Part shown: positions 1 to 7,785 of the stretch, piece by piece
Layout of the letters: each line of letters starts with the position of its first letter
Position numbering within the stretch: position 1 is the first letter of the stretch
Source: Pedobacter nutrimenti
GTDB taxonomy: Bacteria; Bacteroidota; Bacteroidia; Sphingobacteriales; Sphingobacteriaceae
NCBI RefSeq assembly: GCF_003208655.1
Contig: NZ_QKLU01000002.1
Span: 126,285-190,284 of the forward strand
DNA length: 64,000 nt
Direction: 5' to 3'
Notes under the pieces: generated by a model
Seen by the model: the letters and a program-made list of their open reading frames with translations, nothing else
Databases searched by the model: none
Told to the model about the DNA's origin: nothing
Program-made: the position numbers and the translations under genes

Positions 1-12
1 CGCAGGTTTCAT
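1..12 (-). CDS. Possible start of a further minus-strand gene, cut by the window edge
   Basis: An ATG on the minus strand at 12-10 opens a frame reading Met-Lys-Pro-Ala before the window ends. It lies about 115 bases downstream of the PstS-like gene and just after a hairpin, where a next gene could begin. Only four codons are visible, so no function can be given. It may be a chance ATG. Confidence 0.25.
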
Positions 13-70
13 GGTTCGTCTATTGTTTTTTAATTGCTATGAAGCCGCTTACGGCTTAACCCCTATTTTA

Positions 71-101
71 AAAAGCCATGAAGCTACAAAAAAACTTCAT
101 G
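71..101 (-). terminator. Probable weak terminator downstream of the TonB locus
   Basis: CATGAAG (77-83) and CTTCATG (95-101) form a perfect 7-bp stem. Read on the minus strand the stem is followed by GGCTTTTT. It sits about 27 bases after the stop codon of the PstS-like gene. The loop is long (11) and A/T-only stems are weak, so this is tentative. A second short hairpin, AAGCCG/CGGCTT, lies at 42-57. Confidence 0.4.
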
Positions 102-127
102 AATCAAAATAAATATATAATTCAGTT

Positions 128-1033
128 TCAATTCTTTAAATTGAAATCCCTCGATACAATTTTATGTGGCCCCAATCCAGACTTCAGTACAATTAATTGT
201 CCGCGCTGGCTTACCAACCAATTTGCAAAACCTGTGCCTAAACCCTCTTTACCCTCTGCATTTATAATATAAATATTCCGGAGAAAAGGATAAACGCCAC
301 TGATCAGGTTTTCCTGTACAGGTTTGTAATAAGCATCATCCCCTTTTTTTCCTTTCACATTCTTTACGCCCAGCATCTTTATGTTTTCTGTATGGTCAGC
401 TGGTTCACTGTAACGTTTAATCAGCCAGTTGATGCCCACTACCCCGATATAACCTTTATTTTCCGAAACATACTTAATTACATCCTTATTGGTATTCAAG
501 GTATACACCCCTTTCTTAGGAATCTCCTTTACCTGGGCCAGATCTTTAAAGTACCGGATGGTGCTCGAGTAAGCATTATCAAAGACCAGGTTCTTTACAC
601 CTGTGGAATTTCCCTTCATAATGGAGATAATCTCATCAGCTGTAATGGTGGAGTCTGCATTTTCCTTACTTGTAATCAAGGCAATCCCGTCTATGGCAAA
701 CCTGGACGTGTAAACCGGAATACTTTTTTTGGTATAGACCTTTTCTTCATCTGCCGTTAACATCCTTGACAACACCATGACCCGCACACTATCTTTTAAA
801 AAGGTAGGGAGTATCTTATTCTCATTACCCGGGATTACCGTAAAATGGGCATCCGGATAATCAGAAGTAAAGATCTCAATCTGGTCTGCAATAATGTTAT
901 TGAAAGATTCATCCACCAGGATATCTGTATGCCCGGTTGTCCTGGACTGAACGGATTCAGCCTGCGGCGTTTTTTTATTTTTGCAGGAAGCAAAAACGAC
1001 CAGCAACATCAATATAAACCCCAGGTGTTTCAT
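128..1033 (-). CDS. PstS-like substrate-binding lipoprotein of the TonB locus
   Basis: This is a 301-residue protein with a lipoprotein signal peptide (lipobox Phe-Ala-Ser-Cys, Cys17) followed by a PstS-like periplasmic binding fold. It has the family pattern DILVDESFNNII near the N-terminus and the segments ALITSKENADSTITADEI and GYIGVVGINWL later on. Real phosphate-uptake PstS genes sit beside pstCAB. Here no permease or ATPase gene is present, and the gene is the last visible member of an exbB-exbD-exbD-tonB cluster, 9 bases after the small membrane protein. I infer a lipoprotein that binds phosphate or another anion and assists TonB-dependent uptake, not an ABC transporter subunit. The family assignment is fairly secure; the role is open. 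Confidence 0.8.
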   Translation of the reverse strand: MKHLGFILMLLVVFASCKNKKTPQAESVQSRTTGHTDILVDESFNNIIADQIEIFTSDYPDAHFTVIPGNENKILPTFLKDSVRVMVLSRMLTADEEKVYTKKSIPVYTSRFAIDGIALITSKENADSTITADEIISIMKGNSTGVKNLVFDNAYSSTIRYFKDLAQVKEIPKKGVYTLNTNKDVIKYVSENKGYIGVVGINWLIKRYSEPADHTENIKMLGVKNVKGKKGDDAYYKPVQENLISGVYPFLRNIYIINAEGKEGLGTGFANWLVSQRGQLIVLKSGLGPHKIVSRDFNLKN

Positions 1034-1042
1034 GTAGATCTC

Positions 1043-1276
1043 TTAATTGTCTTTTTGATTAATTAAACGGTAAAAGCGGATTACGGCATAAACCATAAGT
1101 AATAATCCAAGTAATATTCTGTACTTACGGGATATTACTTCCTCGTTGATTGGAAATTCTTTCCAGAAAATCAGGGAGGCTCCTAAAATGATGTAGAACA
1201 GGAACATAACCAGCCCTAAAATAAACAGAAATCGCTGTTGAGGCGATTTCTGTTTAAAAAAATTGAAGTCAATCAT
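1043..1276 (-). CDS. Small two-helix membrane protein in the TonB locus
   Basis: This 77-residue protein has two hydrophobic segments, about residues 16-38 and 51-68, separated by a charged loop, and a charged C-terminal tail. No known domain is recognised. It lies 9 bases after tonB and 9 bases before the PstS-like gene on the same strand, so it is very probably cotranscribed and translated with them. Its place between TonB and a periplasmic lipoprotein suggests an inner-membrane accessory of the energy-transduction complex, but nothing in the sequence proves this. The start at 1276 gives the full first helix. Confidence 0.7.
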   Translation of the reverse strand: MIDFNFFKQKSPQQRFLFILGLVMFLFYIILGASLIFWKEFPINEEVISRKYRILLGLLLMVYAVIRFYRLINQKDN

Positions 1277-1285
1277 TTATAAATA

Positions 1286-2110
1286 CTATTGACCTGATAA
1301 AGTAAAGCTGATTGGAATGTTGTATTTAACACGAACCGGTTTACCATTCTGAATACCAGGAGTCCAACGTGGACTTGCCTTTAATACCCTTACGGCTTCC
1401 TCATCCGTACCACCGCCTAATTTACGGTCAACATGGATGTCAGTTAAATCACCATTTTTTTCTACCACAAAAGATAAGAATACTTTACCCTGAATGTTGT
1501 TTTCAGCAGCCATCGGAGGATATTTTACCGCTTTACGCAGATAAGCGTAAAACTTGTCCATACCGCCCGGGAAGCCTGGCTGAGTTTCAATACTTACGAA
1601 GTCATAAACTTTAGTATCTTCTACTACAGCTGCTTGTTTCGGACCATTTCCAACAGGGGCTGCAACAACGATGTCTGCATCCGGATCTCCGGCTATGGTT
1701 TTCTGACCAGGGTCAGCTTTTTTCAAATCTTCAATCTGAGGTGGTTGTTCATCACGCACCAGGTTATCCGGCTTTACAATAGGAGGAGGAAACTTAACCT
1801 GATCCTGTTTTGGCGGCGGAGGCTCTACCGGTGGCGGCGGAGGGGTATCCGGGTTTACCGGTGGTGGTGGAGCAACTGTTACCTCTACTTGTTTAACAAC
1901 CTCTTCCTCAGGAAGCGCACCTTTTATCAAAGAGATAATTTTAGGCGACACGAACAGTAAGATAAATACTGCTGAGGCATAGAATAAAGACTTGGTTGTG
2001 TTTGAAGAGTTTTGCCTGCGAAGCTGGTAAGCCCCGTAGCTTTTGTTTTTCTGATCAAAAACAACATCAAGCCATTCCTTCCTGAATAAATCTATTTTAG
2101 AACCGAACAT
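1286..2110 (-). CDS. tonB: Energy transducer TonB
   Basis: TonB links the ExbB/ExbD proton motor in the inner membrane to outer-membrane receptors such as the SusC proteins in this window. The 274-residue protein has a cytoplasmic N-terminus, one membrane helix at about residues 40-60, a proline-rich periplasmic linker (about 78-115, with runs such as PPPPPVEPPPP) and a C-terminal TonB domain (about 185-274) containing YPPMAAENNIQGKVFLSFVV. It follows exbD after a 29-base gap in an operon with ExbB and two ExbD proteins. Its N-terminal segment (FRKEWLDVVFDQKNKSYGAY) is of the kind common in Bacteroidota TonB proteins. Function is secure at family level; which receptors it serves is unknown. 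Confidence 0.92.
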   Translation of the reverse strand: MFGSKIDLFRKEWLDVVFDQKNKSYGAYQLRRQNSSNTTKSLFYASAVFILLFVSPKIISLIKGALPEEEVVKQVEVTVAPPPPVNPDTPPPPPVEPPPPKQDQVKFPPPIVKPDNLVRDEQPPQIEDLKKADPGQKTIAGDPDADIVVAAPVGNGPKQAAVVEDTKVYDFVSIETQPGFPGGMDKFYAYLRKAVKYPPMAAENNIQGKVFLSFVVEKNGDLTDIHVDRKLGGGTDEEAVRVLKASPRWTPGIQNGKPVRVKYNIPISFTLSGQ

Positions 2111-2139
2111 TGCTTTAATGTTTTAATGTTAAAATTATA

Positions 2140-2691
2140 TTATAAAATTCCATTTTTCTTCATGAAATCTTTTTCTGCATCCGTGATGTTTTCATCATCA
2201 ATTGCTGGTGCTGCAGTAATCTTGGTGATGTTTAACTCATCCATAATATTAACAAAGTTTTCATAACTCGCACCTGATGTAGGTTTAATTACGACAACCA
2301 GTGTTTTCTTAGGATCGTTATTATTCATATCCGCTACTTTCTTTTTATTGGCAAGTATGGATTTTCTAATGTCACCATAACCTTCAATATTAGGTTGGCT
2401 TTTTCCAGCCTCCCCCATATACCAGGCCACTTTGTTGTTTTTACCCAGCAGGATGGTCATGGTCTGGGAAGCACGCAGTTCAAGCCTGTTCTCATCCTTA
2501 ACATCCTTATCCGGCTTTGCAATGTCCATTGCAATTGGCTTCGAAAGGGAAGTGGTAAGCATGAAGAAGGTAATCAGCAGGAAGGCAAGATCCACCATCG
2601 CAGTTAAATCTACTTTGGTACTGGCTTTCTTACTTCTGACTTTACCGCTTCCTTTTTTACCGCCCCCGCTGGAGGTATCTAATTCTGCCAT
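2140..2691 (-). CDS. exbD: ExbD/TolR biopolymer transport protein (second copy)
   Basis: This 183-residue ExbD family protein has a short basic N-terminus, one transmembrane helix (about residues 30-50, VDLTAMVDLAFLLITFFMLT) and a periplasmic domain. The Asp of the AMVD motif in the helix is the expected proton-translocating residue. It follows the first exbD after 8 bases and precedes tonB, so it is part of the exbB-exbD-exbD-tonB operon. It is strikingly similar by eye to the orphan ExbD at 9276-9800, sharing the helix sequence and a TMT-LLLGKN/ILLGKN and WYMGEA block, and clearly closer to it than to its neighbour at 2700-3317. The two operon-encoded ExbD proteins probably form a heteromeric ExbD. 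Confidence 0.92.
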   Translation of the reverse strand: MAELDTSSGGGKKGSGKVRSKKASTKVDLTAMVDLAFLLITFFMLTTSLSKPIAMDIAKPDKDVKDENRLELRASQTMTILLGKNNKVAWYMGEAGKSQPNIEGYGDIRKSILANKKKVADMNNNDPKKTLVVVIKPTSGASYENFVNIMDELNITKITAAPAIDDENITDAEKDFMKKNGIL

Positions 2692-2699
2692 TGTCTATT

Positions 2700-3317
2700 T
2701 TATTTAGCACCGCCTGCGGCAGTTGTAATTAAACTAAATTTGTTAATTTTTTGTTTTTGAAGAATATCAACAATTTTTTTGATTACTGGATACTCTTCTT
2801 TAGCATCACCTTTGATACTCACACGCATTGCAGTGGAATGCAATTCCGCTACCGCTTTACGGGAGTTCAGGATCCAGTCAGCCAGCTGATTGTTCAGGGA
2901 ATCCGTAGGGATACCTGTTTGCAGACCTGATTTATCCCTGGTGGCCTGATCGTTCATCATGATGAACTGTTTAAGGTTCTGGATTGGAACACCAAAGGAT
3001 TGGATAACGCCAAAACGTTCTCTTTCCTGTGGGGTAAAGCTGATTTTATACTGCTCTCCCATTTTGTCCAGCGTAAGCATTTTTACGTCTTTTCCAGCGA
3101 CCTCATAAAAGACCTTGCCTCTACCGATCGACAGCTTTGCAATGTCCACATCCGGAACCGGGATCTTATAGCTCGAAGCCGGAAGTTTTATATCCAAAGG
3201 ATCAGGCTGGCGTGCTGTTGCTGTTAATATAAAGAAAGTCAGTAATAGGAAAGCTACGTCGCACATGGCGGTCATATCAATCGAAGTACTCTTTCTTTTA
3301 ACCTTTGCTCTTGGCAT
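2700..3317 (-). CDS. exbD: ExbD/TolR biopolymer transport protein (first copy)
   Basis: This is a 205-residue ExbD family protein. The single membrane helix is at about residues 13-35, with the conserved Asp in the AMCD motif (IDMTAMCDVAFLLLTFFILT). A periplasmic domain follows. It lies 86 bases after exbB. Compared with the 183-residue ExbD it has an insert between the helix and the C-terminal part, with little similarity outside the helix, so the two are not recent duplicates. Paired, divergent ExbD proteins are usual in Bacteroidota TonB loci. Together with ExbB it converts proton motive force into movement of TonB. Confidence 0.92.
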   Translation of the reverse strand: MPRAKVKRKSTSIDMTAMCDVAFLLLTFFILTATARQPDPLDIKLPASSYKIPVPDVDIAKLSIGRGKVFYEVAGKDVKMLTLDKMGEQYKISFTPQERERFGVIQSFGVPIQNLKQFIMMNDQATRDKSGLQTGIPTDSLNNQLADWILNSRKAVAELHSTAMRVSIKGDAKEEYPVIKKIVDILQKQKINKFSLITTAAGGAK

Positions 3318-3403
3318 AATTTTTAAAATTACTTATGTTTTATACTAATGATGTTAATTCTTCCGGTTTTCCATAAAGCCGGTAAAAAAAAATTCATTAT
3401 TTC

Positions 3404-4243
3404 TTATTTATGCGTAGAAGCATAAGTTTGGATGATGCTGAAACCGGCTTCATCAATTGCATAAGTCAATTTATCAATTTTAGAAGTTAAGATATTGTAC
3501 ATGATGATCGCAATAGTAGAAGTACAGATACCAGTGGCCGTGTTGATAAGGGCCTCAGAGATACCACTTGCTAATGCTGCCTGATCCGGAGCTCCAGATG
3601 TAGCCAAACCACCGAAGGCCTTGATCATACCTGTTACTGTACCCAACAGACCTGTTAATGTACCTACAGAAACTAATGTTGCAACTACTGTTAAGTTTTG
3701 CTCTAACATAGGCATCTCTAAAGTTGTTGCTTCTTCAATGTCTTTCTGAATTGCTAAACATTTCTGATCTGTATCCATGTTCGCTTCAACTTCCATCTCA
3801 CGGTATTTTTTCAAACCAGATTTGATTACGTTGGCAACTGAACCTTTTTGTTTATCACACTCAGCCATAGCAGCTTCGATGTTGTTACCGCTTAAAAGGC
3901 TTTGGATTTTTTTGATGAAAGCATCAAGGCTACCTGATCCTGTCGCTTTGCTGATCACAATAAAACGTTCTACAGAGAATACAAATACCATTAAAAGCAT
4001 ACCCATAAGGATCGGTACGATAACCCCACCTTTGTATGCCATACCTGCGTAATTACCTACTTTAGGAACAGTGGTGTGCAAATCAGGATCTGCTCCGTCA
4101 ACGAAATTTCCCCTATCACCCAATACAAATTTGTAAAGGCATATCCCGATAATAATACAAATAGGGATCACTAAAGTCGCGAATAAATTAGAAGCTGAAG
4201 AGCTTTCTTTTGTAACTGTTGTTGGTTTTGGTGCGTTTGCCAT
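3404..4243 (-). CDS. exbB: MotA/TolQ/ExbB proton channel protein
   Basis: The 279-residue protein is the ExbB/TolQ channel subunit that surrounds ExbD in the inner membrane. Hydrophobic segments lie near residues 20-43, 72-95, 187-210 and 225-250, with a cytoplasmic helical loop of about 90 residues between the second and third. The third and fourth helices carry the family pattern (GLLGTVTGMIKAF and GISEALINTATGICTSTIAI). It is the first gene of the minus-strand TonB operon. A matching promoter lies at 4345-4373, about 100 bases upstream. The N-terminal extra helix relative to E. coli ExbB is common in this phylum. Confidence 0.92.
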   Translation of the reverse strand: MANAPKPTTVTKESSSASNLFATLVIPICIIIGICLYKFVLGDRGNFVDGADPDLHTTVPKVGNYAGMAYKGGVIVPILMGMLLMVFVFSVERFIVISKATGSGSLDAFIKKIQSLLSGNNIEAAMAECDKQKGSVANVIKSGLKKYREMEVEANMDTDQKCLAIQKDIEEATTLEMPMLEQNLTVVATLVSVGTLTGLLGTVTGMIKAFGGLATSGAPDQAALASGISEALINTATGICTSTIAIIMYNILTSKIDKLTYAIDEAGFSIIQTYASTHK

Positions 4244-4344
4244 TTTTTGTTAGTTTTTTAGTTCTTAGTACTTTGTTTTTTTTTAAAATTAGATAATTAT
4301 TCTATAATACACACAACGACTAATATACACAATTGTTGCTGTAG

Positions 4345-4373
4345 CAAATTTATAACTTTGAATCTTAATTCAA
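4345..4373 (-). promoter_or_regulatory. Predicted promoter of the exbB-exbD-exbD-tonB operon
   Basis: On the minus strand GTTG (complement of 4371-4374) is followed after about 18 bases by TAAATTTG (complement of 4345-4352). The latter matches the Bacteroidota -7 consensus TAnnTTTG exactly. The spacing is slightly short of the usual 19-21. It leaves a leader of roughly 95 bases before exbB. Confidence 0.55.
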
Positions 4374-4441
4374 CATTAAATTATCAATACCTATAAATTC
4401 GTTACGCTTGCGTATTTCCCCTTTAGCAGAAGCATATATTA

Positions 4442-4475
4442 AAAAAGATTGCCCCTATTAAGAGACAATCTTTCA
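4442..4475 (-). terminator. Rho-independent terminator of pckA
   Basis: AAAGATTG and CAATCTTT (4444-4473) pair, and inner bases extend the stem with G-U pairs to a six-base loop. On the minus strand the stem is followed by a U-run. It lies about 55 bases after the pckA stop codon. Confidence 0.75.
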
Positions 4476-4528
4476 CAATTAAAACTAAAAAAAAAATCAA
4501 ATGCAAATTTTTAACTAAAAAAAATGCT

Positions 4529-6133
4529 TTAAACCGTTATTTCAGTGATTTTTGGTAGCGAACTACGCATTTCTTCATTTGCATCCTTTTCAAACTGCTT
4601 AAAATTATCAATAAAAGCCTGGGCAAGTTCATTGGCTTTTACATCATAATTTTGTCCGTTCCGCCAGGTATTTCTTGGATTTAAAATTTCTGCAGGAACG
4701 CCGGGACAGTTCAATGGCATTTTTAACCCAAAGACCGGATGTTCAGCAAATTCGGCCTGTTCCAATTGGCCATTCAGGGCAGCAGTGATCATTGCTCTGG
4801 TATAAGCCAGTTTCATTCTTTTTCCGGTACCATAAGCGCCACCGCTCCATCCGGTGTTCACCAACCATACATTAACCTTGTGCTGCTTCATCTTTTCACC
4901 CAGCAATGCCGCATAACGGGTCGGGTGTAATGGAAGAAAGGCTTTACCAAAACAAGCAGAAAAAGTAAGCTGAGGCTCTGTTACCCCTGCCTCTGTTCCT
5001 GCAACTTTTGCCGTATAGCCTGAAATAAAATGGAACATCGCCTGTCCGGTATTCAGTTTTGAAATCGGAGGCAATACCCCAAAAGCATCTGCAGTCAGGA
5101 AAAATATATTTTTGGGTGTACCTGCAATAGATGGAAGCACCGCATTATCTATATAATGTATAGGATAGGCCACCCGGGTATTTTCGGTTTTATCAATATT
5201 GGCAAAATCAACTTCCCGTCCGCCTGGAAAATAGTTGATGTTCTCCAGAAGAGAACCAAATTTAATCGCATTAAAAATCTGAGGTTCTTTTTCTGCGGTA
5301 AGGTCCACGCATTTGGCATAACAGCCGCCTTCAAAGTTAAAAACGCTGTCTTTACCCCAGCCATGTTCATCATCTCCGATCAGGCCCCTGTTGGGATCTG
5401 CGGATAAAGTGGTCTTTCCAGTTCCGGAAAGCCCAAAGAAAATTGCGGTATCCCCTTCTTTGCCCACATTGGCAGAGCAATGCATTGACAAGGTTTGGCG
5501 CTGCTGAGGCAACACAAAGTTCAGTACAGAAAAGATTCCTTTTTTAATCTCTCCGGTGTACGCGGTACCACCAATCAGAATGATTTTTTTTGTAAAATTC
5601 AGGATTGAAAAATTAGACTGCCTGGTCCCGTCCCTTTCAGGATCTGCTAAAAAACCCGGTGCGGCTATAATGGTCCACTCCGGTTGTTCTCCCAGCGCTT
5701 CTTTCCCGGGCCGGAGGAAAAGATTGTTTGCAAATAAATTCTGAAAAGCTTTTTCTGTGACCACCCGAATACTGGTTTTATAGGTTTCGTCTGCACAGGC
5801 ATAAGCATCTCTGACATAAATTTGTTTACCATGAAGATAGCTGGTCACTCTATCATATAAAGCGTTGAAATTTTCTTCACTGAACTGGATATTAATGTCT
5901 CCCCACCAAACCGCATCCCTGGTTACCTCATCACAAACGATAAATCTGTCTTTAGGAGAACGACCGGTAAATTTTCCGGTATCAATGGCCAGTGCGCCGG
6001 TATCGGCAAGGGTTCCTTCCCCATTTTTCAGGGCTTCTTCAACCAATTCTGCTACCTCAAGTTGGTAGAAGGCATTATCGGAACTTAGGTTCAAATAGCT
6101 TAAGTCCGGTTTTTGCAAAAAAGCTTTGCTCAT
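4529..6133 (-). CDS. pckA: Phosphoenolpyruvate carboxykinase (ATP)
   Basis: PckA converts oxaloacetate and ATP to phosphoenolpyruvate, CO2 and ADP, the first committed step of gluconeogenesis. The 534-residue length is normal for the ATP-dependent family. The P-loop GLSGTGKTTLSADP lies near residue 235 and is followed by the second kinase motif IGDDEHGWG. The substrate-binding segment FTGRSPKDRFIV is near the N-terminus and NTGWSGGAYGTGKR is near the C-terminus. It is a single-gene unit with its own terminator (4442-4475) and a -7-like element at 6155-6162. A glycerol operon further along also feeds gluconeogenesis, though there is no physical link. Confidence 0.97.
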   Translation of the reverse strand: MSKAFLQKPDLSYLNLSSDNAFYQLEVAELVEEALKNGEGTLADTGALAIDTGKFTGRSPKDRFIVCDEVTRDAVWWGDINIQFSEENFNALYDRVTSYLHGKQIYVRDAYACADETYKTSIRVVTEKAFQNLFANNLFLRPGKEALGEQPEWTIIAAPGFLADPERDGTRQSNFSILNFTKKIILIGGTAYTGEIKKGIFSVLNFVLPQQRQTLSMHCSANVGKEGDTAIFFGLSGTGKTTLSADPNRGLIGDDEHGWGKDSVFNFEGGCYAKCVDLTAEKEPQIFNAIKFGSLLENINYFPGGREVDFANIDKTENTRVAYPIHYIDNAVLPSIAGTPKNIFFLTADAFGVLPPISKLNTGQAMFHFISGYTAKVAGTEAGVTEPQLTFSACFGKAFLPLHPTRYAALLGEKMKQHKVNVWLVNTGWSGGAYGTGKRMKLAYTRAMITAALNGQLEQAEFAEHPVFGLKMPLNCPGVPAEILNPRNTWRNGQNYDVKANELAQAFIDNFKQFEKDANEEMRSSLPKITEITV

Positions 6134-6154
6134 AAATAAATAAAGTTAGTTCGA

Positions 6155-6162
6155 CAAAGTTA
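6155..6162 (-). promoter_or_regulatory. Predicted -7 element of pckA
   Basis: CAAAGTTA on the plus strand reads TAACTTTG on the minus strand, an exact match to TAnnTTTG, 22 bases before the pckA start codon. No clear TTG is found at the -33 position. That position falls in a hairpin at 6170-6193. Confidence 0.45.
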
Positions 6163-6169
6163 GTCAGAT

Positions 6170-6193
6170 AAAAAGGGATTAGGTACCCTTTTT
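6170..6193 (-). terminator. Terminator-like hairpin between the SUI1 gene and pckA
   Basis: AAAAAGGG (6170-6177) and CCCTTTTT (6186-6193) form a perfect 8-bp stem with an 8-base loop and a built-in U-run on either strand. It lies 86 bases after the SUI1 stop codon and just upstream of the pckA -7 element, so it can end the upstream transcript and also sit in pckA's upstream promoter region. Confidence 0.6.
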
Positions 6194-6278
6194 ACGGAAA
6201 AATTTTACTTATTGTTCCGCTTACACTAACAACCAACAAACTGAATTACAGCAAGTTAAAAAGAAAATAAAAGGTTTT

Positions 6279-6629
6279 TTAACCCCCAGATTTTTTCGCC
6301 TTAAATCCCTCTTTGAGCAAGATATCCAGCACTTTATCTCTAAAATCTCCCTGGATCAGAATCTCCCCCTCTTTAGAGGCTCCGCCAACACCACATTTGG
6401 TTTTTAGCATTTTTGTCAGTTTTTCCAGCTCTTGTTCAGGTCCTGAAAAACCGGTAATCAACGTAACGGCTTTCCCCCCCCGGTTTTTCCGGTCGAGCAT
6501 CACCCGAAGGTTCTGTTGATTTGCAGGAAGGCTTTCGCTGGCGACCTCTTCCTGGGGATAGACAAAAGAAGGGTCTGTAGAATACATGATCCCTCCAAAA
6601 TCATTCAGTGTTTTCTTTTTACTCTTCAT
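6279..6629 (-). CDS. SUI1/eIF1-like translation factor (YciH family)
   Basis: The 116-residue protein ends in a SUI1 domain (about residues 40-112) with the pattern [27 protein letters not shown] and a C-terminal Lys/Gly-rich tail. Bacterial SUI1 proteins resemble eukaryotic eIF1, which controls start-codon selection. Their role in bacteria is poorly known. The basic N-terminus and length match the YciH group. The gene lies 36 bases after the lipid kinase gene on the same strand, so the two are probably cotranscribed, ending at the hairpin 6170-6193. No functional link to the kinase is evident. Confidence 0.88.
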   Translation of the reverse strand: MKSKKKTLNDFGGIMYSTDPSFVYPQEEVASESLPANQQNLRVMLDRKNRGGKAVTLITGFSGPEQELEKLTKMLKTKCGVGGASKEGEILIQGDFRDKVLDILLKEGFKAKKSGG

Positions 6630-6665
6630 TTTTCGTCTGATTTAATTCTTTGGGAACCGGCTTCC

Positions 6666-7553
6666 TTATATACCGGCAGGCACAATAATATTTAAAGATA
6701 AGGGCTTCACAGAAATATCAATATCCTTGCCCATAAAAAAGGGTTCACCATCTATATGAATGGCATCTTCTTTGGGCCTGCTGATGTGAATCTGTTTTCC
6801 CTGTATAATTTCAACCATATCCGTTCGGTGGGTATTGGCGGTCATCATATGATAAGCCAGCAAAGGCAGTTTGTATAAAGGAAAATTTCTGACCACACAA
6901 ACATCCAGCAAGCCATCGCTTACTGAAGCAAGAGGTGAAATATGCGCATTGTTTCCGTATTGTGAAGAATTTGCGATGCTGACCACAAAGGCGGTTCTGG
7001 TAAAGACTTTTCCATCTACAGTGATGGTATAAGTTGCCGGTTTGTAACTGAGCATTTCCTGCAGCCCAAGCTTTACATAACCCGAAAGGCCCCTGGTTTT
7101 ATGACCAGCAAAGATGGAACTGATGTGCGCATCGAACCCCATTCCAGCCATATTAAAGTAGACCTTATCGTTAAAGGTTGCCGTATCAATCTGTTTAATA
7201 TTTAGTTCATTGATCACTTTTATGGCTTTTACCGGGCTCATTGGTATTTTGAGAAACCTGGCCAGGCCATTTCCTGAGCCAAAAGGAATAATGCCCAAAA
7301 CCTTATTTTGAAGGATCACCTTAGAGCCGATCTCATTAATGGTGCCATCCCCTCCTACTGCAACGATAATATCAAAATTTTTGTTTGCAGCCTCTTCCGC
7401 TATTTCTGCCGCATGCCCAACATATTCTGTGACAGAATAGTTAGGGTTAAACTTAGATCGGTCCAGATTTGCATCGATCAGTGCCGGTATTTTTAATTTA
7501 TCCTTACCTCCCGAAATCGGATTGATAATAAATAATATATTAGATTTTGCCAA
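6666..7553 (-). CDS. Diacylglycerol/lipid kinase of the YegS/BmrU type
   Basis: This 295-residue soluble kinase belongs to the diacylglycerol kinase catalytic family. It has the N-terminal INPISGGK phosphate-binding segment (about residues 10-17), the nucleotide motif GGDGTINE (67-74) and GSGNGLARFL further on. Members phosphorylate membrane lipids such as diacylglycerol or sphingosine-like bases. Sphingobacteriaceae make sphingolipids, so either substrate is possible. Substrate cannot be read from sequence. It is divergent from metK, sharing the 7554-7785 intergenic region, and followed by the SUI1 gene. The start at 7553 gives a normal N-terminus. Confidence 0.9.
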   Translation of the reverse strand: MAKSNILFIINPISGGKDKLKIPALIDANLDRSKFNPNYSVTEYVGHAAEIAEEAANKNFDIIVAVGGDGTINEIGSKVILQNKVLGIIPFGSGNGLARFLKIPMSPVKAIKVINELNIKQIDTATFNDKVYFNMAGMGFDAHISSIFAGHKTRGLSGYVKLGLQEMLSYKPATYTITVDGKVFTRTAFVVSIANSSQYGNNAHISPLASVSDGLLDVCVVRNFPLYKLPLLAYHMMTANTHRTDMVEIIQGKQIHISRPKEDAIHIDGEPFFMGKDIDISVKPLSLNIIVPAGI

Positions 7554-7592
7554 AAGTCATGTATTAATGATTCTACAAAATAATCGATATTT

Positions 7593-7624
7593 TTTGACTA
7601 TTTTAAATATATGTAGTAATTTTG
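7593..7624 (+). promoter_or_regulatory. Predicted metK promoter
   Basis: TTTG (7593-7596) and TAATTTTG (7617-7624) are separated by 20 bases, a full match to the Bacteroidota promoter pattern. Transcription would begin at about 7630, only a few bases before the SAM-II-type aptamer, leaving a leader of about 155 bases. Confidence 0.75.
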
Positions 7625-7632
7625 CAGCATTA

Positions 7633-7701
7633 AAGTGGACTGATTTGCGATGTTACACCAAAAGTAACGGGATTGCAACCACGTAAAAAAAAGTGCTAAC
7701 C
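7633..7701 (+). ncRNA. SAM-II-type riboswitch (metA motif) in the metK leader
   Basis: The metK leader carries the ordered conserved blocks of the SAM-II aptamer: GTGG (7635-7638), TGATTTG (7641-7647), ATTGCAACCACGT (7672-7684), an A-run (7685-7692) and GTGCTAA (7693-7699). GTGG pairs with CCAC (7679-7682) to form P1. Between the blocks lies an extra hairpin, GTTAC (7652-7656) with GTAAC (7664-7668). Known SAM-II RNAs carry TGATTT, TTGCA(A/G)CCACGTTAAA and GCTAA in the same order and fold as a pseudoknot that hides the ribosome-binding region when SAM is bound. Here the 3' end is 84 bases before the metK ATG, so control may be indirect. The class call is from pattern memory; SAM-V is a structural relative. 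Confidence 0.82.
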
Positions 7702-7785
7702 TATTATACACTTCCTTTTACTGTCTGTCAGCAGGATCATATTCCATTTTACATAATTGTTAAGTATTTAAATTAATTATTTAAA

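Noticed and set aside
1634..1960. 108-codon frame opposite tonB
   Set aside because: The Arg/Trp-rich sequence is the antisense of the proline-rich TonB linker.
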